Source of the DNA: Methanotorris igneus Kol 5
GTDB taxonomy: Archaea; AGJL01; Methanococci; Methanococcales; Methanococcaceae
Reading direction: 5' to 3'
Assembly (NCBI RefSeq): GCF_000214415.1
Contig: NC_015562.1
Span: forward strand, 372,001-436,000
DNA: 64,000 bases
Below the pieces are notes generated by a model. It did no database searches, had not been told where the DNA came from, and saw only the letters and a program-made list of their open reading frames with translations. The position numbers were made by a program, and so were the translations under genes. This document shows positions 48,802 through 58,043 of the stretch, piece by piece. How positions within the stretch are numbered: the first letter of the stretch is position 1; each line of letters starts with the position of its first letter.

Positions 48802-49548
48802 ATGCTTTTAGTTGTCAAAGATTTGTATCTTAAGAGAGGAGACCGAATGATATTGAAAGGATTAAACTTAGAAATTGAAGAAAATGAAATTCACGCTGTT
48901 GTGGGGCCAAATGGGGCTGGAAAGTCAACTTTATCCTACACTTTAATGGGTTGTAGTGGCTATGAGCCAGTAAAAGGGGAAATTATATTTAAGGGGATAA
49001 ATATTGTCGATAAATCAATAACCGAAAGGGCAAGAATGGGAATGACTTTAGCATGGCAAGAACCAGCAAGATTTGAGGGGATTACAGTTAAACAATACTT
49101 ATCCCTTGGAATGAAAGAATACGATGAGGAAAAGATATACAAAGCATTGGAATTTGTTAACCTATGCCCTGATACCTATTTAAATAGATTCGTTGATGAC
49201 AGTTTAAGTGGTGGAGAAAGGAAAAGAATTGAATTAGCTTCAATTTTGTGTATGGAACCTGATTTGGCAATTTTAGATGAGCCTGATAGTGGGATTGATA
49301 TTGTCTCTTTGGATGAAATAACAAAACTCTTTAAGCATTTAAAGAAAAATGGTTCATCAGTTTTAGTAATCACTCACAGAGAGGAGATTACAAACTGTGC
49401 TGATAAGGCATCATTGCTTTGCGATGGAAGGGTCATTAAAACTGGAGATCCAAAAGAGGTTGGGGAGTATTACAAAAGAGAATGTGGAAAATGTCTGGTA
49501 AAAGTACCATCAATAAAAAAAGAGGTTGAGGAAGACAATAACGAATAA
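48802..49548 (+). CDS. sufC: SufC ATPase of Fe-S cluster assembly
   Basis: ABC-type ATPase that drives SufB-containing scaffolds. The 248-residue protein has Walker A GPNGAGKST, Q-loop WQEPARFEG, signature LSGGERKR, Walker B LAILDEPDSGID and switch His in VITHRE. A CGKC pair near the C-terminus (RECGKCLVKV) is a methanogen-type addition. It precedes sufB by 89 bases. Confidence 0.93.
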   Translation: MLLVVKDLYLKRGDRMILKGLNLEIEENEIHAVVGPNGAGKSTLSYTLMGCSGYEPVKGEIIFKGINIVDKSITERARMGMTLAWQEPARFEGITVKQYLSLGMKEYDEEKIYKALEFVNLCPDTYLNRFVDDSLSGGERKRIELASILCMEPDLAILDEPDSGIDIVSLDEITKLFKHLKKNGSSVLVITHREEITNCADKASLLCDGRVIKTGDPKEVGEYYKRECGKCLVKVPSIKKEVEEDNNE

Positions 49549-49637
49549 ACAATATTGTAAACAATATAAACAATTATAAAAAATTAAAAATTAAACAAAA
49601 ATTAAATTAAAGAAAATTTTTGAATTTAGGTGAAATT

Positions 49638-50579
49638 ATGGACAAAGACCTTAAAGAAATTTTAGAGGCGTATAAATTAACTAATGGGAATCCAGAGGAA
49701 CTCATTCATGGAAAAGGACCAAGAATGATAGTTAAAGAAAATAAAATTTTGGGAGTTAAGGATGCTGAGGGGATCATATTAGATGGAAAAGTAGTAGATG
49801 GGAAAATTGTAGCAAAGATTATTGTAAAAGAGGGGTATAAGTTCGACACTCCTATGCATATGTGCTTTGGAGTTACAGAGGAGGAAGCAGAGCAGATAGT
49901 TGATGTCGAGATAATTTTGGAGGACAACAGTGAGATAACTTTAATGTCTCATTGTTCATTCCCAAGAGCAAAGAATGTAAAGCACATAATGGATGGAAAA
50001 ATAACAGTTGGAAAAAATGCAAAATTTGTATATAAAGAAGTTCATTTCCATGGAGAAGAAGGGGGAGTTTTGGTAAAACCAACAGTAAAAGCAACTGTTA
50101 AAGAAGGGGGCGTTTATATATCTGAATTAACCTTAACAAAAGGTAGGATAGGGTTCTTAGAGATTAATGCCGATATAGATGTGGAGAAAAATGGTGTTGT
50201 GGACATAACAACAAAAACCTATGCAGTGAAAGATGACAAAGTTATAATCAACGAAACTGTAAAATTGAATGAAGAAGGAGGAAAATGTATAATAAAAAGT
50301 AGGGGAGCAGCGAAAGATAACTCAGAGGTCGTATTGAAATTAAAAATAGAAGGTAATGCTCCTTACTGTAAGGGACACATAGATTGTGCAGAAGTTATTA
50401 AAGGGGATGCAATAGTTGAATCTATTCCAATTGTTGTTGTTAGGGACGATAGAGCAAGAATTACACACGAGGCAGCAATTGGTAGCGTAGATAAAAAGCA
50501 AGTAGAGACTTTGATGGCGAAAGGATTGGATGAAGATGAGGCAACGGAGATTATAGTTAAAGGAATGATTGGGGAATAA
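49638..50579 (+). CDS. sufB: SufB/SufD-type Fe-S scaffold protein
   Basis: Partner of SufC. The 313-residue protein has the beta-helix core of the SufB/D family and its C-terminal signature (HEAAIGSVDKKQVETLMAKGLDEDEATEIIVKGMIG), with invariant HEA. It is shorter than bacterial SufB (about 480) and has several central Cys residues (CHSC-like SHCSFPRA, APYCKGHIDC). Archaea with a single SufBD use it as a homodimer scaffold. The frame opens at TTG 49620, but ATG 49638 follows GGTGAAATT. Confidence 0.9.
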   Translation: MDKDLKEILEAYKLTNGNPEELIHGKGPRMIVKENKILGVKDAEGIILDGKVVDGKIVAKIIVKEGYKFDTPMHMCFGVTEEEAEQIVDVEIILEDNSEITLMSHCSFPRAKNVKHIMDGKITVGKNAKFVYKEVHFHGEEGGVLVKPTVKATVKEGGVYISELTLTKGRIGFLEINADIDVEKNGVVDITTKTYAVKDDKVIINETVKLNEEGGKCIIKSRGAAKDNSEVVLKLKIEGNAPYCKGHIDCAEVIKGDAIVESIPIVVVRDDRARITHEAAIGSVDKKQVETLMAKGLDEDEATEIIVKGMIGE

Positions 50580-50633
50580 TTTAATTTCTTTTTTTTGAGT
50601 AACGTTAAAAAGATTTAGGGGTTGATAAAAGAG

Positions 50634-51008
50634 TTATAAGCGGAAAATGTTATTACTTATCCTTTTCTTTTGCATTTTTTCTTTTTTCTCTCTTATCATA
50701 GGTATCCTATAAATCCTACCACACTCTAAGCATGTTATAACGACATGTGGATAACGTCTACTCTTAACTCTAACCCTTGCATTTTTTCCATACACCAATA
50801 AAGTATTGCATTTCCTACAGATTCTTCTCTTCCATTTTTTTGGAAATCTAACTCTAACTTTCATTGCTATTCTTCTTGCTAATGATACGTACCTCTTTAC
50901 TCTTTTCCAATTGCCTTTTTTTGCTTCTTCTTCTGCGAGGTTCATTAATATCTCTATCCTTTCAAGTGCTATTTTTTTTGCTCTTTTAAGCATTCTTCTA
51001 TATTTCAT
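50634..51008 (-). CDS. rnp4: Ribonuclease P protein component 4
   Basis: Archaeal Rpp21 homolog that binds RNase P RNA. A basic 124-residue protein: helical N-terminal half (RAKKIALERIEILMNLAEEEAKKG, LARRIAMKVRVRFPKKWKRR), then a zinc ribbon CRKC...CLEC (about residues 64-96). The start at ATG 51008 gives MKYRRMLKRA; the longer frame to TTG 51020 is less likely. Confidence 0.92.
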   Translation of the reverse strand: MKYRRMLKRAKKIALERIEILMNLAEEEAKKGNWKRVKRYVSLARRIAMKVRVRFPKKWKRRICRKCNTLLVYGKNARVRVKSRRYPHVVITCLECGRIYRIPMIREKKEKMQKKRISNNIFRL

Positions 51009-51099
51009 ATTTTCACACAATAATTATCATTTTTTCAAAAATTTTATTAAAAATTCTCTAAACTACAACTTCGAGTTAATTAATTAAAAAAGGACACGA

Positions 51100-51198
51100 T
51101 ATAGTCGTTTGTGGAATTTATAGTCAATGACAAAACTTTTAAAATTATAAAATTAACTAAGGAATATCTGATTGTCTCCCTAATGGGAGACAACCTTA
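51100..51198. repeat. A-end and D-end fragments
   Basis: TATAGTCGTTTGTGGAATT (51100-51118, A type) is followed directly by TATAGTCAATGACAAAA (51119-51135, D type) and a hairpin TTGTCTCCC/GGGAGACAA (51174-51195) that abuts the coaBC stop codon and may end its transcript. Confidence 0.65.
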
Positions 51199-52416
51199 TT
51201 ATTGGCATCTTCTCGGAATAATTAATTTTTTAACCATGCTAACAATTTCTTTAGCAATCTCTGATTTTTTACCCTTAATTTTTTTGATAGTATTGTCTTT
51301 ACTTATAGCGATAACTTCATTATAGTCATCCCCAAAGTAATGCTTTGATAAATCGTTTGCTATTATCATATCTAAACCATATTTTTTCATCCTATCTTTT
51401 GCTTTTTTTATTAGCTCTTCTTCTTCTATCCCATATTCTGCCTTGAATCCAATTATTATCTTATCTTTAAATTCTTTTCGCAATTCTTCCAATACTTTTG
51501 GATTTCTTTTTAGTTTTATTGTCAATTCCTCATTTTCAGAACTTATTTTTTTATCTGATGTACTCTCTGGTTTGTAATCGGAGATTGCCGCACATGAGAT
51601 AATAATGTCCGCGTCCTTTCCAATCTCCAAAGCCTTATTGAGCATCTCCTCTGCAGTTAAAACTTTATGCGTCTTTATATAATATGGGGGCGTTAAGCCG
51701 AGTGCGTTTATAACTTCAACATCAAAACCTTCCCTGCAGAATGCCTCTGCCAATGCAACTCCAGTTTTTCCAGAGGAGAGATTGCTTATCACCCTAACTT
51801 TATCAATAAACTCTGCAGTTCCCCCATTTAATATTAAAACTTTCTTATCCATTTTATTTCCAATTTTTTCAATAACAAATCCTACAACATCCTCTATTGA
51901 TGCCACTTTTGCCTTTTCTTCCTCCATTTTTGGAGAAATGAAATAGACGTTTTCCTTTGATTTTAATTTTTCAATGTGTTCTTTTATCGCATTGAGCATA
52001 TTTTCATGCATTGCTGGGACAATAAATAATGGCTTTTTTTCCAAAAACATCATTGCAGTTGTATTTACAATATTATCCGCAATGTTTAACGCTATCTTAC
52101 TTATAATGTTGGCTGTTGCGGGATATATAATCATCGCATCACACTCATCATACAAAGCAACATGCTCAATGTTTCCAGTTATTTCTTCCATAACCTCATT
52201 ACCGCACCCAAATGTCAGTGCATCTTTGCCAATTATTTTTTTAGTCTCTTCGGTAATGATGCAATAAACCTCAGCCCCATGCCTTATAAGTTCCCTCATC
52301 AACTTTGGTGTCTCTATCGCTGCAATTGAAGATGTAACTCCAACCACAATTTTTTTATTTTCTAAAAGTTTTGATTTTGTTCCCTTTAATTTTTTTGTTG
52401 GATGGATGTTAATCAC
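51199..52416 (-). CDS. coaBC: CoaBC: phosphopantothenoylcysteine decarboxylase/synthetase
   Basis: Makes 4'-phosphopantetheine in CoA synthesis. The N-terminal flavin decarboxylase domain has VGVTSSIAAIETPKL, YPATANIISK and PAMHENM (catalytic His/Asn); the C-terminal synthetase domain has LNGGTAEFIDKVRVISNLSSGK and NDLS. The frame is open to TTG 52434 inside a mini-palindrome; GTG 52416 (VINIHPTKKLKGTK) matches the N-terminus of the M. jannaschii protein better as remembered. About 405 residues. Confidence 0.9.
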   Translation of the reverse strand: MINIHPTKKLKGTKSKLLENKKIVVGVTSSIAAIETPKLMRELIRHGAEVYCIITEETKKIIGKDALTFGCGNEVMEEITGNIEHVALYDECDAMIIYPATANIISKIALNIADNIVNTTAMMFLEKKPLFIVPAMHENMLNAIKEHIEKLKSKENVYFISPKMEEEKAKVASIEDVVGFVIEKIGNKMDKKVLILNGGTAEFIDKVRVISNLSSGKTGVALAEAFCREGFDVEVINALGLTPPYYIKTHKVLTAEEMLNKALEIGKDADIIISCAAISDYKPESTSDKKISSENEELTIKLKRNPKVLEELRKEFKDKIIIGFKAEYGIEEEELIKKAKDRMKKYGLDMIIANDLSKHYFGDDYNEVIAISKDNTIKKIKGKKSEIAKEIVSMVKKLIIPRRCQ

Positions 52417-52429
52417 CTTGAAATTTTTT

Positions 52430-52451
52430 GGCAAAATCCAAAGGATTTTGC
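52430..52451. repeat. Mini-palindrome in the coaBC leader
   Basis: GGCAAAATCC/GGATTTTGC spaced by AAA lies between the stop of the upstream ATPase gene (52456) and the coaBC start, so it is transcribed as a hairpin in the leader. Confidence 0.75.
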
Positions 52452-52455
52452 TTTA

Positions 52456-53466
52456 TTATAAATATTTTATCGCATAATAGGTAGTCAATGAATGCGGCTT
52501 TATAATGCCATTAATAACATCATAAAACAAAATCTCATTTTCAATTAATATCTTTAAAGCATCAAATATCTCATCCCCAACATCTTCACTTTTTATTTTT
52601 ATTTTATCGCTAAATAACTTTAATATTTTTAGAATATCTTCTTTTTTATTTGGGTTTGTTCTCATGATGTGCCTAATTCTCTCTTCTTCAATATTTATCC
52701 AATTTTTTATAGTTTCTTTAACAGAGACGCCTAACTGTTTATTTGATTTTAATAATTCAATCTCATAAGGTAAAGAGATATAATTTATTGCATAATTTAT
52801 TTCTTCTTCATTGAATTTTTCTTCTTTTAATATTTTTTCAATAGTTTCTTTTTCTAACCAGTCAATTAAATAATATTCTGATGCTTTTGCCAGGGATGAG
52901 TTGTTGTGAATCTCATTTATGAATAAAGAGTCAGAAGTTAAGCAAATAACGTGGCATAAATGTCTAACTTTTGTTAAATGAACAAATAAATTAAAGAGCT
53001 CATTTAATAGTGACTTGCTACCATTAAAGTAAATACTTTTTAATTTTTGTAGTTCATCAATTATCAATATTGGCCTTTTTCCTTCTTCAACAACTGCATT
53101 TATATCTTCATTTATCTTTGCAAAAACATTATTTAAAGAGACGTTATTAAAATCGAAGTTTTCCTCGACTCCAAACTTGAATATTTTTAAGTCTATTTCT
53201 AATTTATTATATAGATATTTTTTATCCCCCTTTTCAAAAAATATATTCAAAAACTCTTCCTTTGTTGGAGTTGCGTATTTTCTTAAATCATAATAAAAGA
53301 AAACCAAATCATCCCTATCTTTAAATTCTTCTATTACTTTAAGCATTACTGTTGATTTCCCTGATGATTTAGGTCCATAGACAAATAAAATAGAATTTGG
53401 GATTAATTGGCAGTAAGTTTTTAAATAATTCAGTTCTCTTTCTCTATCATAAAATTTAATTTGCAT
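52456..53466 (-). CDS. Archaeal P-loop ATPase (PF01637-type)
   Basis: A 336-residue STAND-like ATPase of a family expanded in Methanocaldococcus. It starts MQIKFYDRERELNYL, the diagnostic opening; Walker A is GPKSSGKST (about residues 33-41), Walker B is PILIIDELQKL, and a sensor region follows with CLTSDSLFINEI. The C-terminal half is a helical winged-helix-like region. Function is unknown; association with mobile or defence loci is common but not shown here. ATG 53466 follows GGTGGTTG. Confidence 0.8.
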   Translation of the reverse strand: MQIKFYDRERELNYLKTYCQLIPNSILFVYGPKSSGKSTVMLKVIEEFKDRDDLVFFYYDLRKYATPTKEEFLNIFFEKGDKKYLYNKLEIDLKIFKFGVEENFDFNNVSLNNVFAKINEDINAVVEEGKRPILIIDELQKLKSIYFNGSKSLLNELFNLFVHLTKVRHLCHVICLTSDSLFINEIHNNSSLAKASEYYLIDWLEKETIEKILKEEKFNEEEINYAINYISLPYEIELLKSNKQLGVSVKETIKNWINIEEERIRHIMRTNPNKKEDILKILKLFSDKIKIKSEDVGDEIFDALKILIENEILFYDVINGIIKPHSLTTYYAIKYL

Positions 53467-53545
53467 TTCAACCACCAAAAATTACAATTTGACTCGCATA
53501 AAAACCGCCAAATACTTTATTTAAGTTTAAATCCAGCTCTAATTT

Positions 53546-53707
53546 TTATTTTTTTATCATTCTCTTACAATAAGGACACATCATCTTTTTTCCAACATAT
53601 TTAAACTCTTTATTACAAAATGGGCATTTGTAGGTTTTTGTTTTTAATGCATCTAAATCTATTGTAACATATTTGCTTATGTCCAACTCTTCAATATTAT
53701 TTAGCAT
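53546..53707 (-). CDS. 53-residue zinc ribbon protein
   Basis: A short gene: 53 codons, ATG at 53707 behind AGGGATAT, TAA at 53546. The product begins MLNNIEELDISKYVTIDLD and ends with a classic zinc ribbon, CPFC-x12-CPYC, and a KRMIKK tail. Codon use and ribosome binding site look genuine. Function unknown; it resembles small archaeal zinc ribbons. It lies 80 bases upstream of the ATPase gene on the same strand and may share its transcript. Confidence 0.65.
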   Translation of the reverse strand: MLNNIEELDISKYVTIDLDALKTKTYKCPFCNKEFKYVGKKMMCPYCKRMIKK

Positions 53708-53736
53708 GATATCCCTACGTGCCTATTTTATTGGAC

Positions 53737-53803
53737 TCAAAGATGCCTTTGAAACTTTCATCAAAAATCAAAGATTTTTGCAGCCAAACCTTTAATGGTT
53801 TGG
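53737..53803. repeat. Cluster of three palindromic units
   Basis: TCAAAG/CTTTGA (53737-53752), CAAAAATC/GATTTTTG (53762-53780) and CCAAACC/GGTTTGG (53784-53803), in tandem, like the hairpin clusters elsewhere. Confidence 0.55.
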
Positions 53804-53868
53804 TTTCATCCAGACTGATAGAATGCCTCCACTTCTTCGGTATTCTCCCAGATTAATTATTGTTTTAT

Positions 53869-54045
53869 TATAGTTGTTTGCTAATTTTTTGCACGGATTT
53901 AGATGCAACCAAATTATACGGCAAAACTTTGTTTTGCCATTTATTTTTTAAAAGGACGATAAATCAATTGTAAAATTCCAAATAAAGGTTAATTACTTCT
54001 ATAATTTAATGAAGTTTTCATTCATTTATAAGGCATACAACTATA
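53869..54045. repeat. A-family TIR element, filled form
   Basis: TATAGTTGTTTGCT (53869-53882) and GGCATACAACTATA (54032-54045) bound 177 bases. It is collinear with 30801-30950 apart from 27 extra bases at about 53914-53943 that contain the mini-palindrome GGCAAAAC/GTTTTGCC (53920-53938). Confidence 0.9.
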
Positions 54046-54061
54046 TTTTACTATTCATGAT

Positions 54062-54865
54062 TTAGGTTCCTATTTTAATTGGCTCAGAGATATCTTTTAT
54101 GATTCTAATTGCTGAGTATGCGGCAAGTGCAGATGTTTTAGGGTTTTCTTCACATGGAACATTTTCAATAAGTACCTTCAATGTCCCTATAGAACTTTTA
54201 ACAAAAATCTCATGGTTGTTTGTTTTTGCATTTGGGTCTGCTACTATTATAACCTTTGCTGGAAATTCTGATGCTATGGAGAGCATAACGGACACATTTA
54301 TGTTTGATGGGAATTGCTTTATTGCATCAAATACATCTCCTTCAAAAACAACCGTAGGTTCTTTTATAGCATCAGCATCAATTCCTTTATCTTTTAATGC
54401 TTCCTTTAAACCCTCAACAGGTTTTGTTGTTTTTAATACAACTTCCTCAATTTTTCCAAATGTAAGGGACTTGATAGCATCAATTCCAGCAATAGCACCA
54501 GATGGTAAGTATATCTTTCTACCCTTATCTTTTGCAAGATTGTAGAGTTTTAAAAATAACTCCTTATCCACAAAAGCACCTACACTCATAACTAAGACAT
54601 CTTTGTTGTTGGATAATGCCTTTGTAGCAACCTCTTCAACAGCTTTAATTGATGCTGCCTCAACGACCAAATCAATATCCTTTTTAACTAACTCATCTAT
54701 GCTATCGCAAACATCCGCATTTGTAATCTTGCTTAATTTTTCTGCTTTGTGTCTATTTTTGTCATAATATGCTACTACCTTTGCATTACTTACTTTTTTT
54801 CTTGCGATGGCTTTTGAAATGAATGTGGCTATTGCTCCGCAACCTACAATACCTATTTTTAACAT
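54062..54865 (-). CDS. nadX: L-aspartate dehydrogenase (NAD synthesis)
   Basis: Oxidises aspartate to iminoaspartate for quinolinate and NAD synthesis. The 267-residue protein has the NAD motif [15 protein letters not shown], the conserved [11 protein letters not shown] loop and the substrate region [14 protein letters not shown]...NNHEI with the catalytic His. Tandem ATGs; the second (54865) is preferred. The NAD kinase fusion lies 900 bases upstream on the other strand, so two NAD(P) genes are neighbours. Confidence 0.92.
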   Translation of the reverse strand: MLKIGIVGCGAIATFISKAIARKKVSNAKVVAYYDKNRHKAEKLSKITNADVCDSIDELVKKDIDLVVEAASIKAVEEVATKALSNNKDVLVMSVGAFVDKELFLKLYNLAKDKGRKIYLPSGAIAGIDAIKSLTFGKIEEVVLKTTKPVEGLKEALKDKGIDADAIKEPTVVFEGDVFDAIKQFPSNINVSVMLSIASEFPAKVIIVADPNAKTNNHEIFVKSSIGTLKVLIENVPCEENPKTSALAAYSAIRIIKDISEPIKIGT

Positions 54866-55094
54866 CATATCACTACGTTTATTTTTAATACTTTGTAAAT
54901 TAAATTATGAGCTATTAAATTATGGACTGAGGACTAAATTAAATTTTTGATAATAATATTGATAATAAATTTTTGATAATTTTGATAATTGGTAATTTAT
55001 AGTAAAATAATTATGGTAAACAATACAAAAATATGTATCATTTAATGACAAAAAATAATGATGATAAATTAAATTCATTAACACACTATAATAT

Positions 55095-55397
55095 CTATTC
55101 TTTCTGTTTTATAGTTGCCTTACCTTTTTCAGCGTTTGGTGTTTTAACTAACATTTTTGCTGGAGGTTTTATTAATATTATGTTCCCTATTGATGTAATT
55201 AAACTGTATGGCAGAACTATTTTTTTATCAACATCCCCAACCAAATCTCTTAAACATCCATTTGATACATCAGATACTACAATTCCACTAATTGCAGATT
55301 TTTCTGTATCAAGGATAGCATCATATACTTTACCCACGTATCTTGCAGTCGTTGTGTATATTTGCTTATCTAATATATCGCTGATTTTAATAGCCAT
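55095..55397 (-). CDS. PRC-barrel domain protein
   Basis: A 100-residue protein with one PRC-barrel ([40 protein letters not shown]) and a C-terminal [17 protein letters not shown] strand pair, then a basic tail. Archaeal proteins of this kind may bind RNA or act in ribosome processing or cell division; nothing here decides. ATG 55397 follows GGAGGGATT. Confidence 0.8.
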   Translation of the reverse strand: MAIKISDILDKQIYTTTARYVGKVYDAILDTEKSAISGIVVSDVSNGCLRDLVGDVDKKIVLPYSLITSIGNIILIKPPAKMLVKTPNAEKGKATIKQKE

Positions 55398-55513
55398 TAA
55401 TAATCCCTCCAAATTTAGAACTATGGGCTTCAAAAATATAAAAACATAAACTTACAAAACTAACGAATCTTTTTATTTTTATGAGAGTAATAATATTTAA
55501 ATGCAACGCTTTC

Positions 55514-55662
55514 ATGAGTTGTTTGCATTAGATATTAGATATACCTCGAGAAATTTCATGAAGTTTTGGGTATTATTTTAAATTTAAGTAAGGTCGTATC
55601 TACTTTGAAATTTTATAAAATTTTATGTATGATGTATAAATAAATACAAAAATTTCACAAAC
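55514..55662. repeat. Worn A-family variant element
   Basis: GAGTTGTTTGCATTAGATAT at the left and ATACAAAAATTTCACAAAC at the right match the ends of the element at 35588-35731. Internal sequence is only loosely similar. It is the only feature seen in 55434-55786. Confidence 0.5.
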
Positions 55663-55786
55663 ATTGTTGCATTAGAGAGGTAATATAACCAATTTCAAAA
55701 AAATTTTGTATCATATTGCATTATATTAAAATTCTGCAGACAAGCATAATTCTCTAATTATAATTCTCTAATTTGGGTGTGAAAAT

Positions 55787-57526
55787 ATGGATATGTTAAA
55801 TCTTGCCAAAAAAATCGTTGATAATATTGATAAAGGCGTTAAACCATTAATTGGATGGGAAAAATCTGATGAAATTGTTAAAATTGGTGCAGATGGAACT
55901 CCAACAAAAAGGATAGACTTAATTGCCGAGAACATTGCCTCAAATACAATAGAAAAACATTGTGGTGCAATATTAATAAGTGAGGAAATTGGAGTTAGTG
56001 TTATTGGGCATGATTTGGAGTATATCATTATTTTGGATCCAATAGACGGAACATACAACGCATTGAAAGACATCCCTATTTATTCAACATCTGTGGCAAT
56101 AGGTAGAATAAGTGAGGAGTTAAAAAAGAAACTAAGTAATATGCAGAAGAAAGAAATAGCAAAATTCATAAAAAACCATACCATTAATGATTTGGAAGTT
56201 GGAGTTGTTAAAAATCTTTACACTGGGGATTTGTACTATGCAAAAAAAGGAGAGGGAGCATATTTATTAAAAAGTGGTGAAAAGGAGGAAAAGAGAATAA
56301 CTGTCTCATCTATAAACAACCTAAAAGATGCATCTATAGGACTTTTTGTTTATGGATTGTCAAATAACATATTAGATTTCATTAAAGATAGGAAGGTTAG
56401 GAGGATTAGATTATTTGGTTCAATTGCTTTGGAGATGTGTTATGTTGCAAGGGGGGCATTAGATGCATTTATAAATATAAATGAAAACACTCGATTATGT
56501 GATATTGCAGGAGGGTATGTTATAGTTAAAGAGGCAGGTGGAGAAATAACTGATAAAAATGGAAAAGAACTTAATTTAAGATTAGATGTGAATGAAAGGA
56601 CATCTTTAATTTGCTCAAATAAATTAATCCATAAAAAATTGGTAGGAATTTTTGGAAATAAATGGGCAATAAAACCAACAAAATTTGGTATAATAACGAG
56701 GAGGGATAAGGAGAGAGCTATTAAGTTAGGTATTAAAATTGTAAACTACCTAAATTCTAAGGGTATAAAATGTGCTGTAGAACCCCATTTGAAGAGAAGA
56801 TTAACAAACATTGATGTCGAAGAAATAAATCCCAAAGACCCAAAATCCCTTTCCTCAATTTCACATGTAGTGTCCATTGGGGGAGATGGAACAGTTTTGA
56901 GAACATTGAAGTTGATAGATGGTAATGAAATTCCATTAATAAGTATAAATATGGGAACTGTTGGATTTTTAACGGAATTTGATGAGAAAGAGGCATTTAA
57001 AATCATCGACGATGTTATAAAGGGAGAATATGAAATCGAAAAACGAACAAGATTGGGGGGAAAAATCAAATTTAAGAATGGAAAAGAACTCAAAATATCT
57101 GGTGCTTTAAATGAGATAGTTTTAATTACCAAAAATCCCGCAAAGATGTTACACTTTGAAGTTTTTGTAAATGGAGACTTTGTAGAGGATGTTAGAGCAG
57201 ATGGAATAATAATATCAACCCCGACTGGCTCAACTGCCTATTCTCTAAGTGCTGGAGGCCCTATTATAGAACCATTGGTGGATGGATTTGTTATAGTCCC
57301 AATATGCCCATTTAAGTTGTCATCAAGGCCTATTGTCGTGAATGGAAATTCCGAGATTAGGATAAAATTAGTTTCCCCTGGAAAACCTGCATTGGTTGTA
57401 GTGGATGGTGATGTTGAGGCTAAAATAGATGTTGGGGATGAAATAATATTAAAAAAATCAGATTCATATGCATATTTTGTCAAAGGAAGTAATTTCTACA
57501 ATAAATTAAAAAAATTGTATTACTAA
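55787..57526 (+). CDS. nadK: Bifunctional NADP phosphatase/NAD kinase
   Basis: A fusion of 579 residues known from M. jannaschii MJ0917. The N-terminal inositol-monophosphatase-type domain (1-270) has the metal sites ISEEIG and LDPIDGTYN and the later LCDIAGGYVIV; it dephosphorylates NADP. The C-terminal NAD kinase domain (295-579) has GGDGTVLRT, INMGTVGFLTEF and STPTGSTAYSLSAGGP. Together they can both make and remove NADP. ATG 55787 follows GGTGTGAA. Confidence 0.94.
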   Translation: MDMLNLAKKIVDNIDKGVKPLIGWEKSDEIVKIGADGTPTKRIDLIAENIASNTIEKHCGAILISEEIGVSVIGHDLEYIIILDPIDGTYNALKDIPIYSTSVAIGRISEELKKKLSNMQKKEIAKFIKNHTINDLEVGVVKNLYTGDLYYAKKGEGAYLLKSGEKEEKRITVSSINNLKDASIGLFVYGLSNNILDFIKDRKVRRIRLFGSIALEMCYVARGALDAFININENTRLCDIAGGYVIVKEAGGEITDKNGKELNLRLDVNERTSLICSNKLIHKKLVGIFGNKWAIKPTKFGIITRRDKERAIKLGIKIVNYLNSKGIKCAVEPHLKRRLTNIDVEEINPKDPKSLSSISHVVSIGGDGTVLRTLKLIDGNEIPLISINMGTVGFLTEFDEKEAFKIIDDVIKGEYEIEKRTRLGGKIKFKNGKELKISGALNEIVLITKNPAKMLHFEVFVNGDFVEDVRADGIIISTPTGSTAYSLSAGGPIIEPLVDGFVIVPICPFKLSSRPIVVNGNSEIRIKLVSPGKPALVVVDGDVEAKIDVGDEIILKKSDSYAYFVKGSNFYNKLKKLYY

Positions 57527-57610
57527 TGTGGTATTTATAACTTAATTAGAATATTAATCTTTATTTGCTAAAAATATAAAAAACTATTTTTTATTTATAT
57601 ATAATTCGAA

Positions 57611-57626
57611 CAGAAAAATTTATATA
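57611..57626 (+). promoter_or_regulatory. BRE/TATA promoter upstream of the small ORF and kamA-like gene
   Basis: CAGAAAAA directly followed by TTTATATA, a consensus archaeal promoter. Predicted transcription start about 57650, just before GTG 57655. Confidence 0.6.
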
Positions 57627-57654
57627 AGATAAATGTAAATAACTAATTTGGGTT

Positions 57655-57798
57655 GTGAGTGAATGGTATTATTACATTGCTTTTATTAAAGCATTAACCT
57701 ATAGAATTCCTCAATTTTTGTATCTGAGCCTTATTTTGGCTATAATGTTGGAATTCTGTTTTATCATGGGCTATTTTAATTCAAAGGCTGGAATATAA
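57655..57798 (+). CDS. Possible 47-residue membrane peptide
   Basis: GTG 57655 opens a 47-codon frame ending TAA at 57796. The product has one membrane segment (FLYLSLILAIMLEFCFIMGY) flanked by aromatic and basic residues. The strong promoter at 57611-57626 would start transcription a few bases upstream, giving a leaderless message. No homolog is known to me; it could be a chance frame in the leader of the next gene. 57799-58043 otherwise holds nothing recognisable. Confidence 0.35.
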   Translation: MSEWYYYIAFIKALTYRIPQFLYLSLILAIMLEFCFIMGYFNSKAGI

Positions 57799-58043
57799 TT
57801 TTAATCCAAATAGTATCGTTTCATAATTTCCTTAATAATCGTAACAATCTATATGGGTTTTAGCTCATCAATTTAACACTATAGAGCAAAAATCGGATGT
57901 TTCTTTATTTTCCGATGTATTTCATAAATTATGAATTTTGACAATCTGGAGGGGAGTATATTGAGTGTGTGTTGATTAGAATGGTATTGATAATTTTCTA
58001 CATTTTGGAATTAATTTTAAGAGTTAACGGGAGGTGGGAGTTC

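Noticed and set aside
53804-53860. Possible 3' end of an IS605-type TnpB gene (minus strand, ending EEVEAFYQSG)
   Set aside because: Only about 15 codons and no zinc finger or RuvC motifs upstream; hairpins follow at once. Insufficient to call.
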